NCBI GenBank assembly: GCA_002559145.1
Contig: NTXX01000003.1
Coordinates: forward strand, 24,111-88,110
Length of the DNA stretch: 64,000 bases
Source: Bacillus sp. AFS006103
GTDB taxonomy: Bacteria; Bacillota; Bacilli; Bacillales; Cytobacillaceae
Direction of reading: 5' to 3'
Both the position numbers and the translations under genes were made by a program. Under the pieces are notes generated by a model, which made no database searches, had not been told where the DNA came from, and worked only from the letters and a program-made list of their open reading frames with translations. Below, in pieces: positions 27,286 through 36,216 of the stretch (position 1 is the first letter of the stretch; every line of letters begins with the position of its first letter).

Positions 27286-28482
27286 ATGAATTATATTTTG
27301 ATTTCACCCTATTATCCAGGTAATTTTCAGCCATTTGCTCATCGTTTAAAAGACGCAGGTGTCAATGTTTTAGGAATTGGTGAAGAGCCATATGACCAAT
27401 TAGGTTCCGAATTACAAGACTCTTTAACAGAATATTATCGTGTGAATAATTTAGAAGATGTAGACGAAATGAAACGTGCTGTTGCATTTTTATTTTATAA
27501 ACATGGTCCAATTGATCGCATTGAATCCAATAACGAATACTGGTTAGAACTTGATGCACAGTTGCGTGAGCAATTTAACGTGTACGGCAATAAAATGAAT
27601 GACTTGAAAAAAGTGAAGTATAAATCTGAAATGAAGAAGCTGTTTAAAGAAGCAGATGTGCCTGTTGTAGAAGGAAGAATCGTTAGAACAAAAAAGGAGT
27701 TAGCTAAAGCCATTGATGAATTAGGACTGCCAGTTATCGCTAAACCGGATAATGGAGTTGGATCAGCTGCAACATTTAAATTAAGTTCAGAAGAGGATGT
27801 ACACCATTTTGAAAAAGAGTGGGGAGAAGCGCAAGTGTACTTCTTAGAACCATATGTCGAAGGCGGCGTTCTTTGTACATTTGATGGTTTAGTGGATCAG
27901 AAAGGGAACATTGTTTTCCAAACAAGCTTTACATATAATGTGCCAACCCTGGAACTTGTTAATGGTCAGTTGGATTTAGCCTATGTGATTCAAAAAGAAA
28001 TGGATCCAAAGCTTGAAACCTATGGAAAGGCGATTGTGAAAGCTTTTGGCATGAAAGAACGCTTTTTCCATATTGAGTTTTTTAAATTAGAAAATGGGGA
28101 TTATGTTGCACTTGAATACAATAATCGCTTGGCTGGCGGCTACACGATTGATATGTACAATTTCGCGTACTCCATTGATTTATTTGCACAGTATGCTTCA
28201 CTTGTGACAGGAGGAGAATTTAAGGAATCCGATGCCGAAAACCAGTTTTGTGTCGGTATAACACAGCGTGATGCGTATGAGTATAAACATGATACGAATG
28301 CCATTTATGAACGATTTGGCGACCGTGTGAAGTTTGAACGACGCATTCCAGATGCGTTTGCGGAACTCCAAGGAAATCAATTTTATGCGATTAATGCAGA
28401 TTCGCATGAAGAAGTGGATGACATTATCCGTTTTGTACATGAACGAAAATATTCGGAGAAGGAGATTGTTCTATGCATATAG
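27286..28482 (+). CDS. ATP-grasp ligase of unknown substrate
   Basis: The product is 398 aa. The N-terminal pre-ATP-grasp domain begins NYILISPYYPGNFQPFAHRL. ATP binding follows at VIAKPDNGVGSAATFKL (about residues 150-170), with metal-binding HIEFFKLENGDYVALEYNNR near residue 270. The family joins a carboxylate to an amine or thiol using ATP. The ATG at 27286 has GGAAGGAG upstream; the frame is open 23 codons further without a ribosome site. Its end overlaps the next esterase gene by 10 bases, so the two are translationally coupled. The role is probably to build an amide product that the flanking esterases hydrolyse or trim. Confidence 0.82.
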   Translation: MNYILISPYYPGNFQPFAHRLKDAGVNVLGIGEEPYDQLGSELQDSLTEYYRVNNLEDVDEMKRAVAFLFYKHGPIDRIESNNEYWLELDAQLREQFNVYGNKMNDLKKVKYKSEMKKLFKEADVPVVEGRIVRTKKELAKAIDELGLPVIAKPDNGVGSAATFKLSSEEDVHHFEKEWGEAQVYFLEPYVEGGVLCTFDGLVDQKGNIVFQTSFTYNVPTLELVNGQLDLAYVIQKEMDPKLETYGKAIVKAFGMKERFFHIEFFKLENGDYVALEYNNRLAGGYTIDMYNFAYSIDLFAQYASLVTGGEFKESDAENQFCVGITQRDAYEYKHDTNAIYERFGDRVKFERRIPDAFAELQGNQFYAINADSHEEVDDIIRFVHERKYSEKEIVLCI

Positions 28483-29213
28483 AACAGTTAAACCATTGGA
28501 GTGGCGAATTAGGACGTGAAATGCGGTTGAACAGATATGGACACAGTGGCATGCCAATCGTAGTTTTTCCTTCATCTGGAGGGACGCATACCGAATACTA
28601 TGATTTTGGAATGATTGATGTGTGTTATGACTTTATTGAATCCGGAAAAGTTCAATTTTTTACATTGGCAAGTATAGATAGCGAAAGTTGGCTGCACAAC
28701 TCCAAATCGGCGCATGACCGTGCATTAGCCCACGCGGCATATGACCGGTATGTGATTTCAGAAGCTATTCCATTTATTAAACATAAAACTGGTTGGTTTG
28801 ATCCAATGATGACAACAGGTTGTAGTATGGGGGCCTATCACGCGTTGAACTTTTTCTTGAGACATCCAGATGTCTTCCAAACAACCGTTGCACTTAGCGG
28901 TGTTTATGATGTGCGTTTCTTTTTTGGTGATTACGGAAATGATCCGCTTGTATATGAAAATTCACCGAGTGATTACATATGGAATCAAAATGACGGCTGG
29001 TTTATTGATCGATATCGATCAGCAGATATCATTATTTGTACCGGGCTGGGTGATTGGGAACAGGATGGGCTGCCTTCATACTATACATTAAAAGAAGCCT
29101 TTGAAGAAAAACAAATTCCAGTATTGTTTGATGAGTGGGGCGAAGATGTTTTCCATGATTGGATTTGGTGGCGACGCCAAATGCCGTATTATTTAGGCAA
29201 ATTACTAAAATAA
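28473..29213 (+). CDS. Alpha/beta-hydrolase esterase, coupled to the ATP-grasp gene
   Basis: The product is 246 aa of the esterase-D-like family: VVFPSSGGTHTEYYDFGM at the oxyanion site, the nucleophile elbow TTGCSMGAYHALNF and a C-terminal His in DVFHDWIWW. It is clearly different from the first esterase of the operon, so not a recent duplicate. Its start codon lies within the end of the ATP-grasp gene, preceded by AGAAGGAG inside that gene. A terminator follows at once. It acts in the cytoplasm on an unknown ester or amide. Confidence 0.82.
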   Translation: MHIEQLNHWSGELGREMRLNRYGHSGMPIVVFPSSGGTHTEYYDFGMIDVCYDFIESGKVQFFTLASIDSESWLHNSKSAHDRALAHAAYDRYVISEAIPFIKHKTGWFDPMMTTGCSMGAYHALNFFLRHPDVFQTTVALSGVYDVRFFFGDYGNDPLVYENSPSDYIWNQNDGWFIDRYRSADIIICTGLGDWEQDGLPSYYTLKEAFEEKQIPVLFDEWGEDVFHDWIWWRRQMPYYLGKLLK

Positions 29214-29221
29214 AATGTTAA

Positions 29222-29257
29222 AAAACATCAGTACGGTTAAGGTACTGGTGTTTTTTG
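29222..29257 (+). terminator. Terminator of the esterase/ATP-grasp operon
   Basis: AAAACATCAGTAC pairs with GTACTGGTGTTTT (one G-U) around seven bases, with a T run at the end. Confidence 0.88.
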
Positions 29258-29301
29258 ATAGGGGATATGTATAAAGGTGATCGAAGTTAAAAGCTCCCCA
29301 T

Positions 29302-30501
29302 TTAAAAAGGAGAGCTTACTTTGTTTTCTTTACTAATTTGTCGGGATGATTGTTTAGTAGCTTTTATGAAATCACTAAAACAAAGCATTAGTTCGAACAT
29401 TAGAAGAATTAAGACTACCCAAACGCCTGCGTTTAAAATTGTGTCAATCACAATGGAACCAATGAATAAATGGGTATGGATTAGAGATGTTAATGTATAA
29501 AACATGGCAAAAGTAAACACTCTACTCCACTGCGTAACATCATAAATAAAGATTGCCTTTTTGAAGCCATAGTGTTGAATCCGTTTAAAAAGTCTGTAGA
29601 TTTCAATAGACTCAACTGTAATGAAAATAATCAGGGCTGCTCTCCATATCAATCTTATGGTATCAATACTAATGAGGCCTGTGACTAAGCAGGCAATCCC
29701 GGAAATAGATAAAGCCCCATGTAAAATACAATTCGTATTGTTCCAATCACTTTCAATTGACCAAGAACTTTGTATGTATCTATAGATAATTAAGAAAACA
29801 CAAACAAGATAAAAACAAAACCCTATGAGTAGTAAGGATAGGTTAATGATGACCGGAAGGTCTTTGAAAACATTGTTAAGTAAAAGCACGATCGATTGTG
29901 TGCTGACAGTAGTAAGAAGAAGAATCCCATGGACATTCCGATAGGATTTTGTCTGAGAAATTTCTAGAAAGGTTTTTACACTGATCCCAATATATATAAT
30001 CCACAGAACAATATTAATAACCGCAATAATGACCGAAATAAATCCCCATTGGAAAAATTGTTTATAAAATAAAATGCCATTAATAGATGTACCAGCAACC
30101 CATGTACCAATCCCAAAACGATTGATTAGATTGGAATAATGGATGTCTTTAAATTTTCCATCCAAACTGGCGATTATAAAAGAAAGAATAAAGGCAAACC
30201 AAAGGGATAGGTTAATAATGCTTAGAATTTTTCCGAAAATGTGTTGGAAGAACTGAATTCCAAAATAGTTTAATAGAACACCCTGTGTAACAATCCCCAA
30301 TGTCATAACCACGGCCATGGTTGAAGTTCTAATATAAAGTTTTTTAAAGGTGAAAAATAAAATAATACAAACCATAAGGAAAATCAATGTCAATAAATAA
30401 ACCACATTTATCACCGTTGCTATAGTAGTATTTAATAAGTATACCATCAAAATATCCGGAGGTCTGCACATTTGATCAGGCTTGATTTTGATTGTGATCA
30501 A
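29302..30501 (-). CDS. Multi-pass membrane protein, function unknown
   Basis: The product is up to 399 aa with about ten strongly hydrophobic segments joined by short loops, and a basic C-terminal tail (KATKQSSRQISKENK). I do not recognise the family with confidence; the even spacing of helices recalls transporters or sensor membrane domains. The start is uncertain: the longest frame begins with a TTG, internal ATG codons occur at residues 11 and 19, and none has a clear ribosome site. It is divergent from the RQC-minor gene with only about 70 bases between, so the promoters overlap. Confidence 0.65.
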   Translation of the reverse strand: MITIKIKPDQMCRPPDILMVYLLNTTIATVINVVYLLTLIFLMVCIILFFTFKKLYIRTSTMAVVMTLGIVTQGVLLNYFGIQFFQHIFGKILSIINLSLWFAFILSFIIASLDGKFKDIHYSNLINRFGIGTWVAGTSINGILFYKQFFQWGFISVIIAVINIVLWIIYIGISVKTFLEISQTKSYRNVHGILLLTTVSTQSIVLLLNNVFKDLPVIINLSLLLIGFCFYLVCVFLIIYRYIQSSWSIESDWNNTNCILHGALSISGIACLVTGLISIDTIRLIWRAALIIFITVESIEIYRLFKRIQHYGFKKAIFIYDVTQWSRVFTFAMFYTLTSLIHTHLFIGSIVIDTILNAGVWVVLILLMFELMLCFSDFIKATKQSSRQISKENKVSSPF

Positions 30502-30574
30502 TATTTGTTTTTATGCCCATTTTTAAGATGGTATACTTGTAATAGGTTGAGTTTTTTATAAATGAGGGATGACA

Positions 30575-31378
30575 ATGGTTAAAAAAGGGAAACGAGTGGA
30601 ATATGAACTTAATCCAAACGGTATTAAATCTGTTCCAGACAATGAAATTAAAACTATTCTGCGGGGTGCAGATGATTTAATCATGAGTGGCGGCCGAGCT
30701 ATGCTTGCTAAAATCCTTGCAGGCTCGAAAGATAAAAAGTTATTAGAGCTAGAATTGGACTACAGCCCCGTATACGGGGCGTTTAAGGGGATTTCTCAAA
30801 ATGAGATCCTTTCAAAAATAGACTGGCTGATTCTTCATCATTATTTAGCCATTGAGTATAATGGCAGACTCCCTATGCTAGTCTATACCGATAAAGGTTG
30901 GGACATTGAGCGCGAGACCTTTGCAGATGAATTATTGAAAAAGCTTATTGAAGCTGCCGAAAGTAGCAGATATGAATTTGTTGAAACATTAAAAGACCGG
31001 GACCGCGGCTTGATACACCTTTTATTAGAGAAAATTTCAGATTTAGGCAATAAAGAATTAATCATAATCCTGGATGCGTGGCAAACGATTGAATTTAAAA
31101 AAGTTAAGACAAAAATTCAAGAAGTTATCGAAAAATTAGAGAAAGTAGAAGAAAAGCCCAGAAGAGAAGACCAAGAAGTAATCTCTTTTTCTGCAAATAA
31201 ACAATGGCTTTCAATTCCTGAAAATATACGTAGACAATTAGAACAAAATGTTTGGTGCAGTTATTGTTGTGATGTTGTGAAGATTGAAAGCTATATAGTC
31301 AAAGAATTTTCAACCGGAATAGCATTGGAAGGAAAATGTAAAAAGTGTGGGAATAATGTCGCAAGAGCTATTGACTAA
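30575..31378 (+). CDS. RQC-minor-type DNA-binding protein with C-terminal zinc ribbon
   Basis: The product is 267 aa. Residues about 75-115 (YGAFKGISQNEILSKIDWLI ... LVYTDKGW) fit the RQC winged-helix domain, known from RecQ helicases and, in this stand-alone form, called RQC-minor. The middle is helical and charged. The C-terminus has a zinc-ribbon with CSYC and CKKC pairs. It lacks helicase motifs, so it should bind DNA without unwinding it. The ATG at 30575 is preferred over that at 30569 because GAGGGA lies five bases before it. Role unknown; repair or gene control are the options. Confidence 0.75.
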   Translation: MVKKGKRVEYELNPNGIKSVPDNEIKTILRGADDLIMSGGRAMLAKILAGSKDKKLLELELDYSPVYGAFKGISQNEILSKIDWLILHHYLAIEYNGRLPMLVYTDKGWDIERETFADELLKKLIEAAESSRYEFVETLKDRDRGLIHLLLEKISDLGNKELIIILDAWQTIEFKKVKTKIQEVIEKLEKVEEKPRREDQEVISFSANKQWLSIPENIRRQLEQNVWCSYCCDVVKIESYIVKEFSTGIALEGKCKKCGNNVARAID

Positions 31379-31404
31379 AATACCTATAACTTCAACCTTT
31401 TAGA

Positions 31405-31456
31405 AAAAAGTGTCAGATGCCTTTCAATAATTGGATGGTGCCTGACACTTTTTATT
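31405..31456 (+). terminator. Terminator with GTGTCAG element
   Basis: AAAAAGTGTCAG pairs with CTGACACTTTTT over 12 bp, with further internal pairing and a T tail. The sequence belongs to the dispersed GTGTCAGGC repeat described below. It also faces the minus-strand DUF4386 gene. Confidence 0.85.
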
Positions 31457-31519
31457 TCTGTAATTGAAACTATATTTTTTTCTGAAGGATAAATATGCGA
31501 AATCTCTCAATTTTAGTAA

Positions 31520-32227
31520 TCAAATAGACAGGTAGTTTTTTCCTTTTAGATTTGCAGATTCGTTGAATCCTTTTACAATGAGCCATACTGCTAAAATCAT
31601 TTCATTCGCTGCGACTGGGAGTGCCAAAATACCACCCCAAACAGAAACTTGTTGAATGACACCGAACATTACTAACAAGGCACAAATAAAAACAAGAGTT
31701 GCCCCTGTCATACCCAAGATGGAGATGAATCTGGGTACAAGTTTGGATTTATAAAATATATAACTGTACATCATCGTGTTGATACCCAGCATGAAAAGAG
31801 GACCAAGCATAAATGTCCAGTCATGTACTGCTATTAATAAAGTACCAGAAGCTTGAAAAGAGGTGGAATCCGGGACTCCTGATGCTACAAACTCCCGGCT
31901 TAAGGTCAATAGGGACAGTACGCTGATTACACCAACAGTAATAATAATGGCTTCAAGAAACCTGAAGCAAACATGCCAAAGAGCTATTGTCTCATTATAT
32001 TTCCTTAAAATCGGAAACATTGTAGTTGCAGTCCCAACCGCTGAAACAACAAGAATTAATTCCATAAGCGCTCCGAGTAGTACTTGGTTGGCGTGTTCGG
32101 AACCTTTAATCAAGTAATCGGGACCGTTTAGAATAGGATTGTATAAATTTAGACCTACTATCGCCGTAACCGCTGCGAGCATAAACAGTACTCCCACGAT
32201 TTTCGCAGCTTTTTGGTTTAAAATCAT
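31520..32227 (-). CDS. DUF4386 family membrane protein
   Basis: The product is 235 aa with six hydrophobic segments and the features of DUF4386: AAKIVGVLFMLAAVTAIVG at the start, a conserved LxxxREFVASG loop and GPLFMLGINTMMYSYIFYKS in the middle. The family is common in bacilli and has no known activity. The start is the ATG at 32227 behind GGAGGAG; five extra codons upstream lie inside the ribosome site region. The next minus-strand gene upstream (HTH) ends about 55 bases away, so the three genes may form one transcript. Confidence 0.8.
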   Translation of the reverse strand: MILNQKAAKIVGVLFMLAAVTAIVGLNLYNPILNGPDYLIKGSEHANQVLLGALMELILVVSAVGTATTMFPILRKYNETIALWHVCFRFLEAIIITVGVISVLSLLTLSREFVASGVPDSTSFQASGTLLIAVHDWTFMLGPLFMLGINTMMYSYIFYKSKLVPRFISILGMTGATLVFICALLVMFGVIQQVSVWGGILALPVAANEMILAVWLIVKGFNESANLKGKNYLSI

Positions 32228-32282
32228 TTTTATCTCCTCCATTGAATAAATTCAAAAAGCAAAACCAAAACATTCAGAGTTC

Positions 32283-32507
32283 TTACAGCTTTGTGTTGTC
32301 CCCATAATAGAATACCTCTTCCAACTGTAAGTTAAAGGCGTGAGCAATACGAAAAGCTAGTTCTAGCGATGGGGAGTAGTTTCCCTTTTCTAGAGCCACG
32401 ATGGTTTGTCTTGTTACGCCAACCTTGTCAGCTAATTGCTGCTGAGTCATTTCATCATGGTTGAATCGTAATTTACGAATGTGATTGCCGACAAGCGTTT
32501 TGCCCAC
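32283..32507 (-). CDS. Small XRE-type transcriptional regulator
   Basis: The product is 74 aa, nearly all helix-turn-helix: MTQQQLADKVGVTRQTIVALEKGNYSPSLELAFRIAHAF, a pattern of the short YgzD-like XRE regulators. It starts at a GTG with AAAGGAG seven bases upstream; that ribosome site lies in the end of the preceding membrane-protein gene, and the stop and start are two bases apart, so translation is coupled. Regulators of this type usually repress their own operon together with a partner membrane protein. Confidence 0.88.
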   Translation of the reverse strand: MGKTLVGNHIRKLRFNHDEMTQQQLADKVGVTRQTIVALEKGNYSPSLELAFRIAHAFNLQLEEVFYYGDNTKL

Positions 32508-32509
32508 TG

Positions 32510-32956
32510 TTACACTCCTTTCCGGTAGTGATAAAATTTTGTAAGTGAGCCGGTCACATCAGAAATGAATCCAGAAATGATTAGGATAATGAACATCACC
32601 TGGGACGGCTGAAAGATGATCAGCGATCCCATTGCTAGAAGAAATCCGATGATAAACACAAAAAAAGAATTTCGGGCCGCTTTCAGGTCAATTAACTTAT
32701 CCAATTCATCCGCAAATTTTGGTTCCTTTTCTCTGGTCGTCATTCGAAAGACGATGTTAAAAATAATGCTGATTATGATATGCGCGACGATTGAAAATAA
32801 GGTCAGGATGAGGACGAAAGAACCCCAATAGCGAAAGGTTTCCAATGTCTCCAACCCGCCACCGGGGTAGCGCGGGTACATGTACAAGCAATAAGTTCCG
32901 AAAATGAGGATGGCGCTAATCAACGATACAATACTTCTCTTTTCTTGATAGGTCAT
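32510..32956 (-). CDS. Four-helix membrane protein coupled to the XRE regulator
   Basis: The product is 148 aa with four hydrophobic segments and an acidic loop (KEPKFADELDKLIDLKAARN) between the second and third. This layout is usual for proteins encoded just before short XRE regulators in Bacillota; I cannot name the family with certainty. The start has GGAGGTG. It is first in the minus-strand operon whose promoter region holds several TGTAAA/TTTACA half-sites. Confidence 0.75.
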   Translation of the reverse strand: MTYQEKRSIVSLISAILIFGTYCLYMYPRYPGGGLETLETFRYWGSFVLILTLFSIVAHIIISIIFNIVFRMTTREKEPKFADELDKLIDLKAARNSFFVFIIGFLLAMGSLIIFQPSQVMFIILIISGFISDVTGSLTKFYHYRKGV

Positions 32957-32980
32957 GTATACACCTCCAGTATGGTCGAT

Positions 32981-33050
32981 TTTACATCGAGTAAGGTATT
33001 ATATGCATCATGTAAAGAAAAGTTTACATAAAGTAATGTGAAATTTACAT
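32981..33050. promoter_or_regulatory. TTTACAT/ATGTAAA operator cluster of the HTH operon
   Basis: A perfect inverted repeat ATGTAAA-N6-TTTACAT lies at 33010-33029. An imperfect one (ATGTGAAATTTACAT) is at 33036-33050 and a single half-site at 32981-32987. They sit 25-95 bp before the membrane-protein gene and suit autorepression by the XRE protein. Confidence 0.6.
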
Positions 33051-33098
33051 TTAATAGGCCGGACCGCCTTTTTAAAATCGCAACTAAATAAAACAGAA

Positions 33099-33139
33099 AA
33101 AGGTTCCCCAGCTTAAATTTTGCTGGGGAACCTTTATAT
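33099..33139. terminator. Orphan strong hairpin
   Basis: AAAGGTTCCCCAGC pairs perfectly over 14 bp with GCTGGGGAACCTTT around nine bases, with modest T tails both ways. No gene ends here on either strand. It may end an unrecognised short RNA starting near 33040-33060 or be left from a lost gene. Confidence 0.65.
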
Positions 33140-33322
33140 ACGCAGCAAAAAAATAATCAAAAAATGACTTACTTTACTTAAGTTTGTATAAAGGAAACTA
33201 AATCATCTTGATCACTCTTCCAAAGTTGAAAACATCTTTAAATGTAATAACCTGTTCATCTTCCATTCATAAAGCGATTATATACTAAGGATGTCAAAAA
33301 GAAAGAGAGTGGAGGAATAAAG

Positions 33323-34357
33323 ATGAACATTGCATTTAAAGAAATGAAGAAAAATAAAATGAGGTTTGTCATTTTGGGTTCAATCGTTTTTCTCGTTAGT
33401 TTATTAACGTTTATTATATCTGGTTTGGCCAATGGATTATCACAAGACAATGCTGCATTAATTAAAGATTTACCAAACGGACAATTCTATATGACCAAAG
33501 ATGCAGAAGAAACGTACAATCTCTCTAGGATAGATAACCGTATCCAAGATAAATTGTTACAAAAACAGAAAGATGCTGCAGCATTTTCTATTCAAATGGG
33601 ATTTTTAAATGATCGTGCCGGGAAACAACGTAGTGTTGCCTTTGTGACATCGACCGATTCAAAGTATTTTCAACATGTTAAAAAAGGCGAGATTGTACTC
33701 GATCGCTCCCTGGAAGATGAGGGTATTAAAATCGGTGATGCCTTAACGAATAATCAATTCAATAATAAGTTTATTGTCAAAGGTTTTGTGGATCAGAGTA
33801 AATATAGCCATGCACCTGTCGCTTACATTAGTATGGACGATTATAAAGGAATGTACCGAGTTAATGAAATGCAATTGATTTTCGTACCAGGAGGGGATTC
33901 ACCACAAGTAGTAGAGGGCTTAGAATCCTTTTCGAAAAAACAGTTCCTTAATACCATTTCAAGTTATAAAGCGGAACAGATGTCCTTAAATATGATCGTT
34001 TGGTTTTTAGTTGTCATCAGCGGTATGTTGTTTGCTATCTTTTTCTATATGATGAACGTTCAAAAAATGGGTCTCTACGGAATTCTAAAAGCAATTGGTT
34101 TAAAAACAAGTGCGTTGTTCAAAATGATGTGGACACAGATGGTTTTTATAACCGTCATTGCAATTGGTCTATCAGTTGCACTTAGTCAAGTTTTTAATAT
34201 GATCGCACCTAAAGGAATGCCTTTTAATTTACCACCTGAGACGACCGTACAATTATCCATTGTCTTCTTAATTATTGGGTTTATTGGTGCTACGCTATCA
34301 GGTATGCAAATAAAAAAAGTCGAACCATTACAAGCGATCCAACAAGGAGAGGTTTAA
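33323..34357 (+). CDS. FtsX-type ABC transporter permease (HrtB-like)
   Basis: The product is 344 aa: an N-terminal membrane segment after a basic start (KEMKKNKMRFVILGSIVFLV), an extracytoplasmic domain of about 180 residues, then three membrane segments with the FtsX/MacB pattern (YGILKAIGLKTSALFKMMW). Length and N-terminus match HrtB, the permease of the haem-stress exporter HrtAB. No HssRS two-component genes are adjacent, so the haem link is inferred from similarity only. The ribosome site is GTGGAGG. The ATPase gene starts one base after the stop. Confidence 0.82.
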   Translation: MNIAFKEMKKNKMRFVILGSIVFLVSLLTFIISGLANGLSQDNAALIKDLPNGQFYMTKDAEETYNLSRIDNRIQDKLLQKQKDAAAFSIQMGFLNDRAGKQRSVAFVTSTDSKYFQHVKKGEIVLDRSLEDEGIKIGDALTNNQFNNKFIVKGFVDQSKYSHAPVAYISMDDYKGMYRVNEMQLIFVPGGDSPQVVEGLESFSKKQFLNTISSYKAEQMSLNMIVWFLVVISGMLFAIFFYMMNVQKMGLYGILKAIGLKTSALFKMMWTQMVFITVIAIGLSVALSQVFNMIAPKGMPFNLPPETTVQLSIVFLIIGFIGATLSGMQIKKVEPLQAIQQGEV

Positions 34358-34358
34358 T

Positions 34359-35045
34359 ATGACCATATTTTCAATCGATGAAGTTAGAAAAACCTTTACG
34401 AATGGCGAAATAAAGGAAGAAATACTAAAAGGAATTAATCTTAGTCTTGAAGAGGGAGAAGTAACAGCCTTAGTGGGTGCCTCTGGCTCTGGTAAAAGTA
34501 CTCTTCTTACTATTGCTGCGGGACTTCAATCCGCATCAAATGGTCAAGTTGTATTCGAAGGGAATAATATGACTAGCATGAAATCTGAACAAGTTCGAAA
34601 AATACGGGCTAGTCAATTTGGTTTCGTCTTCCAATTTGCCCATCTCGTTCCTTTTCTCACCGTAGAAGAGCAGCTACTGTTAATGTTAGATGTATCTGAG
34701 TCTAAACTAAAGAAACGGGAACAAAAGAAGGAAATAGATAAAATCCTAAAATTAGTCGAAATGGACCATCGGAAAAATGCCTATCCAGCGTCGTTATCCG
34801 GGGGAGAAAAACAGCGGGTTGCCATTGCTCGTGCCATTATTCACCAACCTAAAGTGCTGTTTGCAGATGAACCTACTGCAAGTTTAGATTCAAAAAGGTC
34901 AAAAGATGTGATGAGGTTAATCCGGGAATTAACTAAAACATTGAACATCACAACACTAATGGTTACCCATGATGAGGAGATGCTTTCCTACGCTGACCAT
35001 ATCATTAAAATGAGCGATGGCATGGTTTTGCAGAATGAAGCGTGA
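34359..35045 (+). CDS. ABC transporter ATP-binding protein (HrtA-like)
   Basis: The product is 228 aa, a MacB/LolD-type ATPase: Walker A GASGSGKST, Q-loop FVFQFAHLVPFLTVEEQLLLML, signature LSGGEKQR, Walker B VLFADEPT and switch His in VTHDEE. The Q-loop region is close to HrtA. It pairs with the permease just upstream to form a two-gene exporter driven by ATP at the membrane. The start overlaps the ribosome site AAGGAGAGG at the end of the permease gene. A GTGTCAGGC-type terminator follows. Confidence 0.88.
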   Translation: MTIFSIDEVRKTFTNGEIKEEILKGINLSLEEGEVTALVGASGSGKSTLLTIAAGLQSASNGQVVFEGNNMTSMKSEQVRKIRASQFGFVFQFAHLVPFLTVEEQLLLMLDVSESKLKKREQKKEIDKILKLVEMDHRKNAYPASLSGGEKQRVAIARAIIHQPKVLFADEPTASLDSKRSKDVMRLIRELTKTLNITTLMVTHDEEMLSYADHIIKMSDGMVLQNEA

Positions 35046-35063
35046 AATTTAATAGTAAATAGG

Positions 35064-35116
35064 AAAAAGTGTCAGGCATCATCCGGAAAATTGGATGTTG
35101 TCAGGCACTTTTTTCT
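35064..35116. terminator. Bidirectional terminator with GTGTCAGGC element
   Basis: AAAAAGTG pairs with CACTTTTTT and CATCATCC with GGATGTTG, with an internal loop TCAGG on each side. It lies between the convergent ATPase and alcohol dehydrogenase genes. Confidence 0.8.
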
Positions 35117-35127
35117 GTTAAACCATG

Positions 35128-36216
35128 TTAATCATTAGTGATCATAACTTTTATCGCTTGTTCCTTTGATGCATTTGCAAATACATTGTATGCTTCCAAA
35201 ATATCATTTAGCTTGAAGCGGTGCGTAACTAGTTTTTTAGGTTCTATTTTGTTGGCTGCAACCGATTTTAATAACATTGGCGTTGAATTTGTACTTACAA
35301 GTCCAGTTGTTAAAGTAATGTTTTGAATCCATAGTTTTTCTAAATGAAGCTCTACGCTTTTACCGTGAACCCCAACGTTGGCAATATTCCCTCCAGGCTT
35401 GACGACTTCCTGGCAGATATCAAATGTGGCTGGAATACCCACTGCTTCAATGACGACGTCTACACCTTTTCCTTCTGTTAGTTCCATTATTCTCTGTACA
35501 GCTCTTCCATCAGCACTGTTGACTAATTCTGTAGCACCAAATTTTCTGGCTATATCTAGGCGATTACTATCGAGATCCACCATAATAATTTCAGATGGAG
35601 AGTAAAATTGAGACGTTAACAAGGCGGATAAGCCTACTGGACCAGCTCCGATAATTGCGATGGTATCACCAGGTTTCACACGTCCATTAAGTACGCCAAT
35701 TTCAAAACCTGTTGGAAGGATATCACTTAACATAACCATGGCTTCCTCATCACTTCCAGGAGGTATTGGATACAAACTTGTATCCGCATGAGGAATCCGA
35801 ACAAATTCAGCTTGTGTTCCATCTATCGTATGACCAAGAATCCAACCACCATCTTCACAATGAGCATATATGCCCTTTTTACAATTTGGACACTTACCAC
35901 AAGAGGTTATGCATGAAATCAACACTTTGTCACCTAGTTTGAAGTTTTGTACTCCCGGCCCTATTTCCTCAATGATTCCAATACCTTCATGACCTAAAAT
36001 TCTTCCAACAGCAACGGTAGGTACGTCTCCTTTCAAAATATGTAGATCCGTGCCGCAGATAGTAGTTTTTAATACCTTAACAATGGCATCTGTTGATTTT
36101 TGGACGGTTGGCTTTGGAGCATCAGCCCATTCTTTGTTACCAGGTCCGCGATAAATGAGAGCTTTCATTGTGGTTTGAGTCGTTTCAACTTTTTCTTCAA
36201 CTACTTCGTAACTCAT
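35128..36216 (-). CDS. Zinc-dependent alcohol dehydrogenase
   Basis: The product is 362 aa of the medium-chain dehydrogenase family. The catalytic zinc ligands are in TTICGTDLH (Cys54) and GHEGIG (His76, Glu77); four structural-zinc cysteines are at 106, 109, 112 and 120. The Rossmann fold GAGPVGLS is followed by VDLDSNR, where the Asp favours NAD. It oxidises alcohols or reduces ketones/aldehydes in the cytosol, resembling secondary alcohol and butanediol-type enzymes. An N-terminal extension of about 16 residues is unusual. The start has GGAGGGG. A cre-like site lies downstream of a probable minus-strand promoter, suggesting catabolite control. Confidence 0.88.
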   Translation of the reverse strand: MSYEVVEEKVETTQTTMKALIYRGPGNKEWADAPKPTVQKSTDAIVKVLKTTICGTDLHILKGDVPTVAVGRILGHEGIGIIEEIGPGVQNFKLGDKVLISCITSCGKCPNCKKGIYAHCEDGGWILGHTIDGTQAEFVRIPHADTSLYPIPPGSDEEAMVMLSDILPTGFEIGVLNGRVKPGDTIAIIGAGPVGLSALLTSQFYSPSEIIMVDLDSNRLDIARKFGATELVNSADGRAVQRIMELTEGKGVDVVIEAVGIPATFDICQEVVKPGGNIANVGVHGKSVELHLEKLWIQNITLTTGLVSTNSTPMLLKSVAANKIEPKKLVTHRFKLNDILEAYNVFANASKEQAIKVMITND

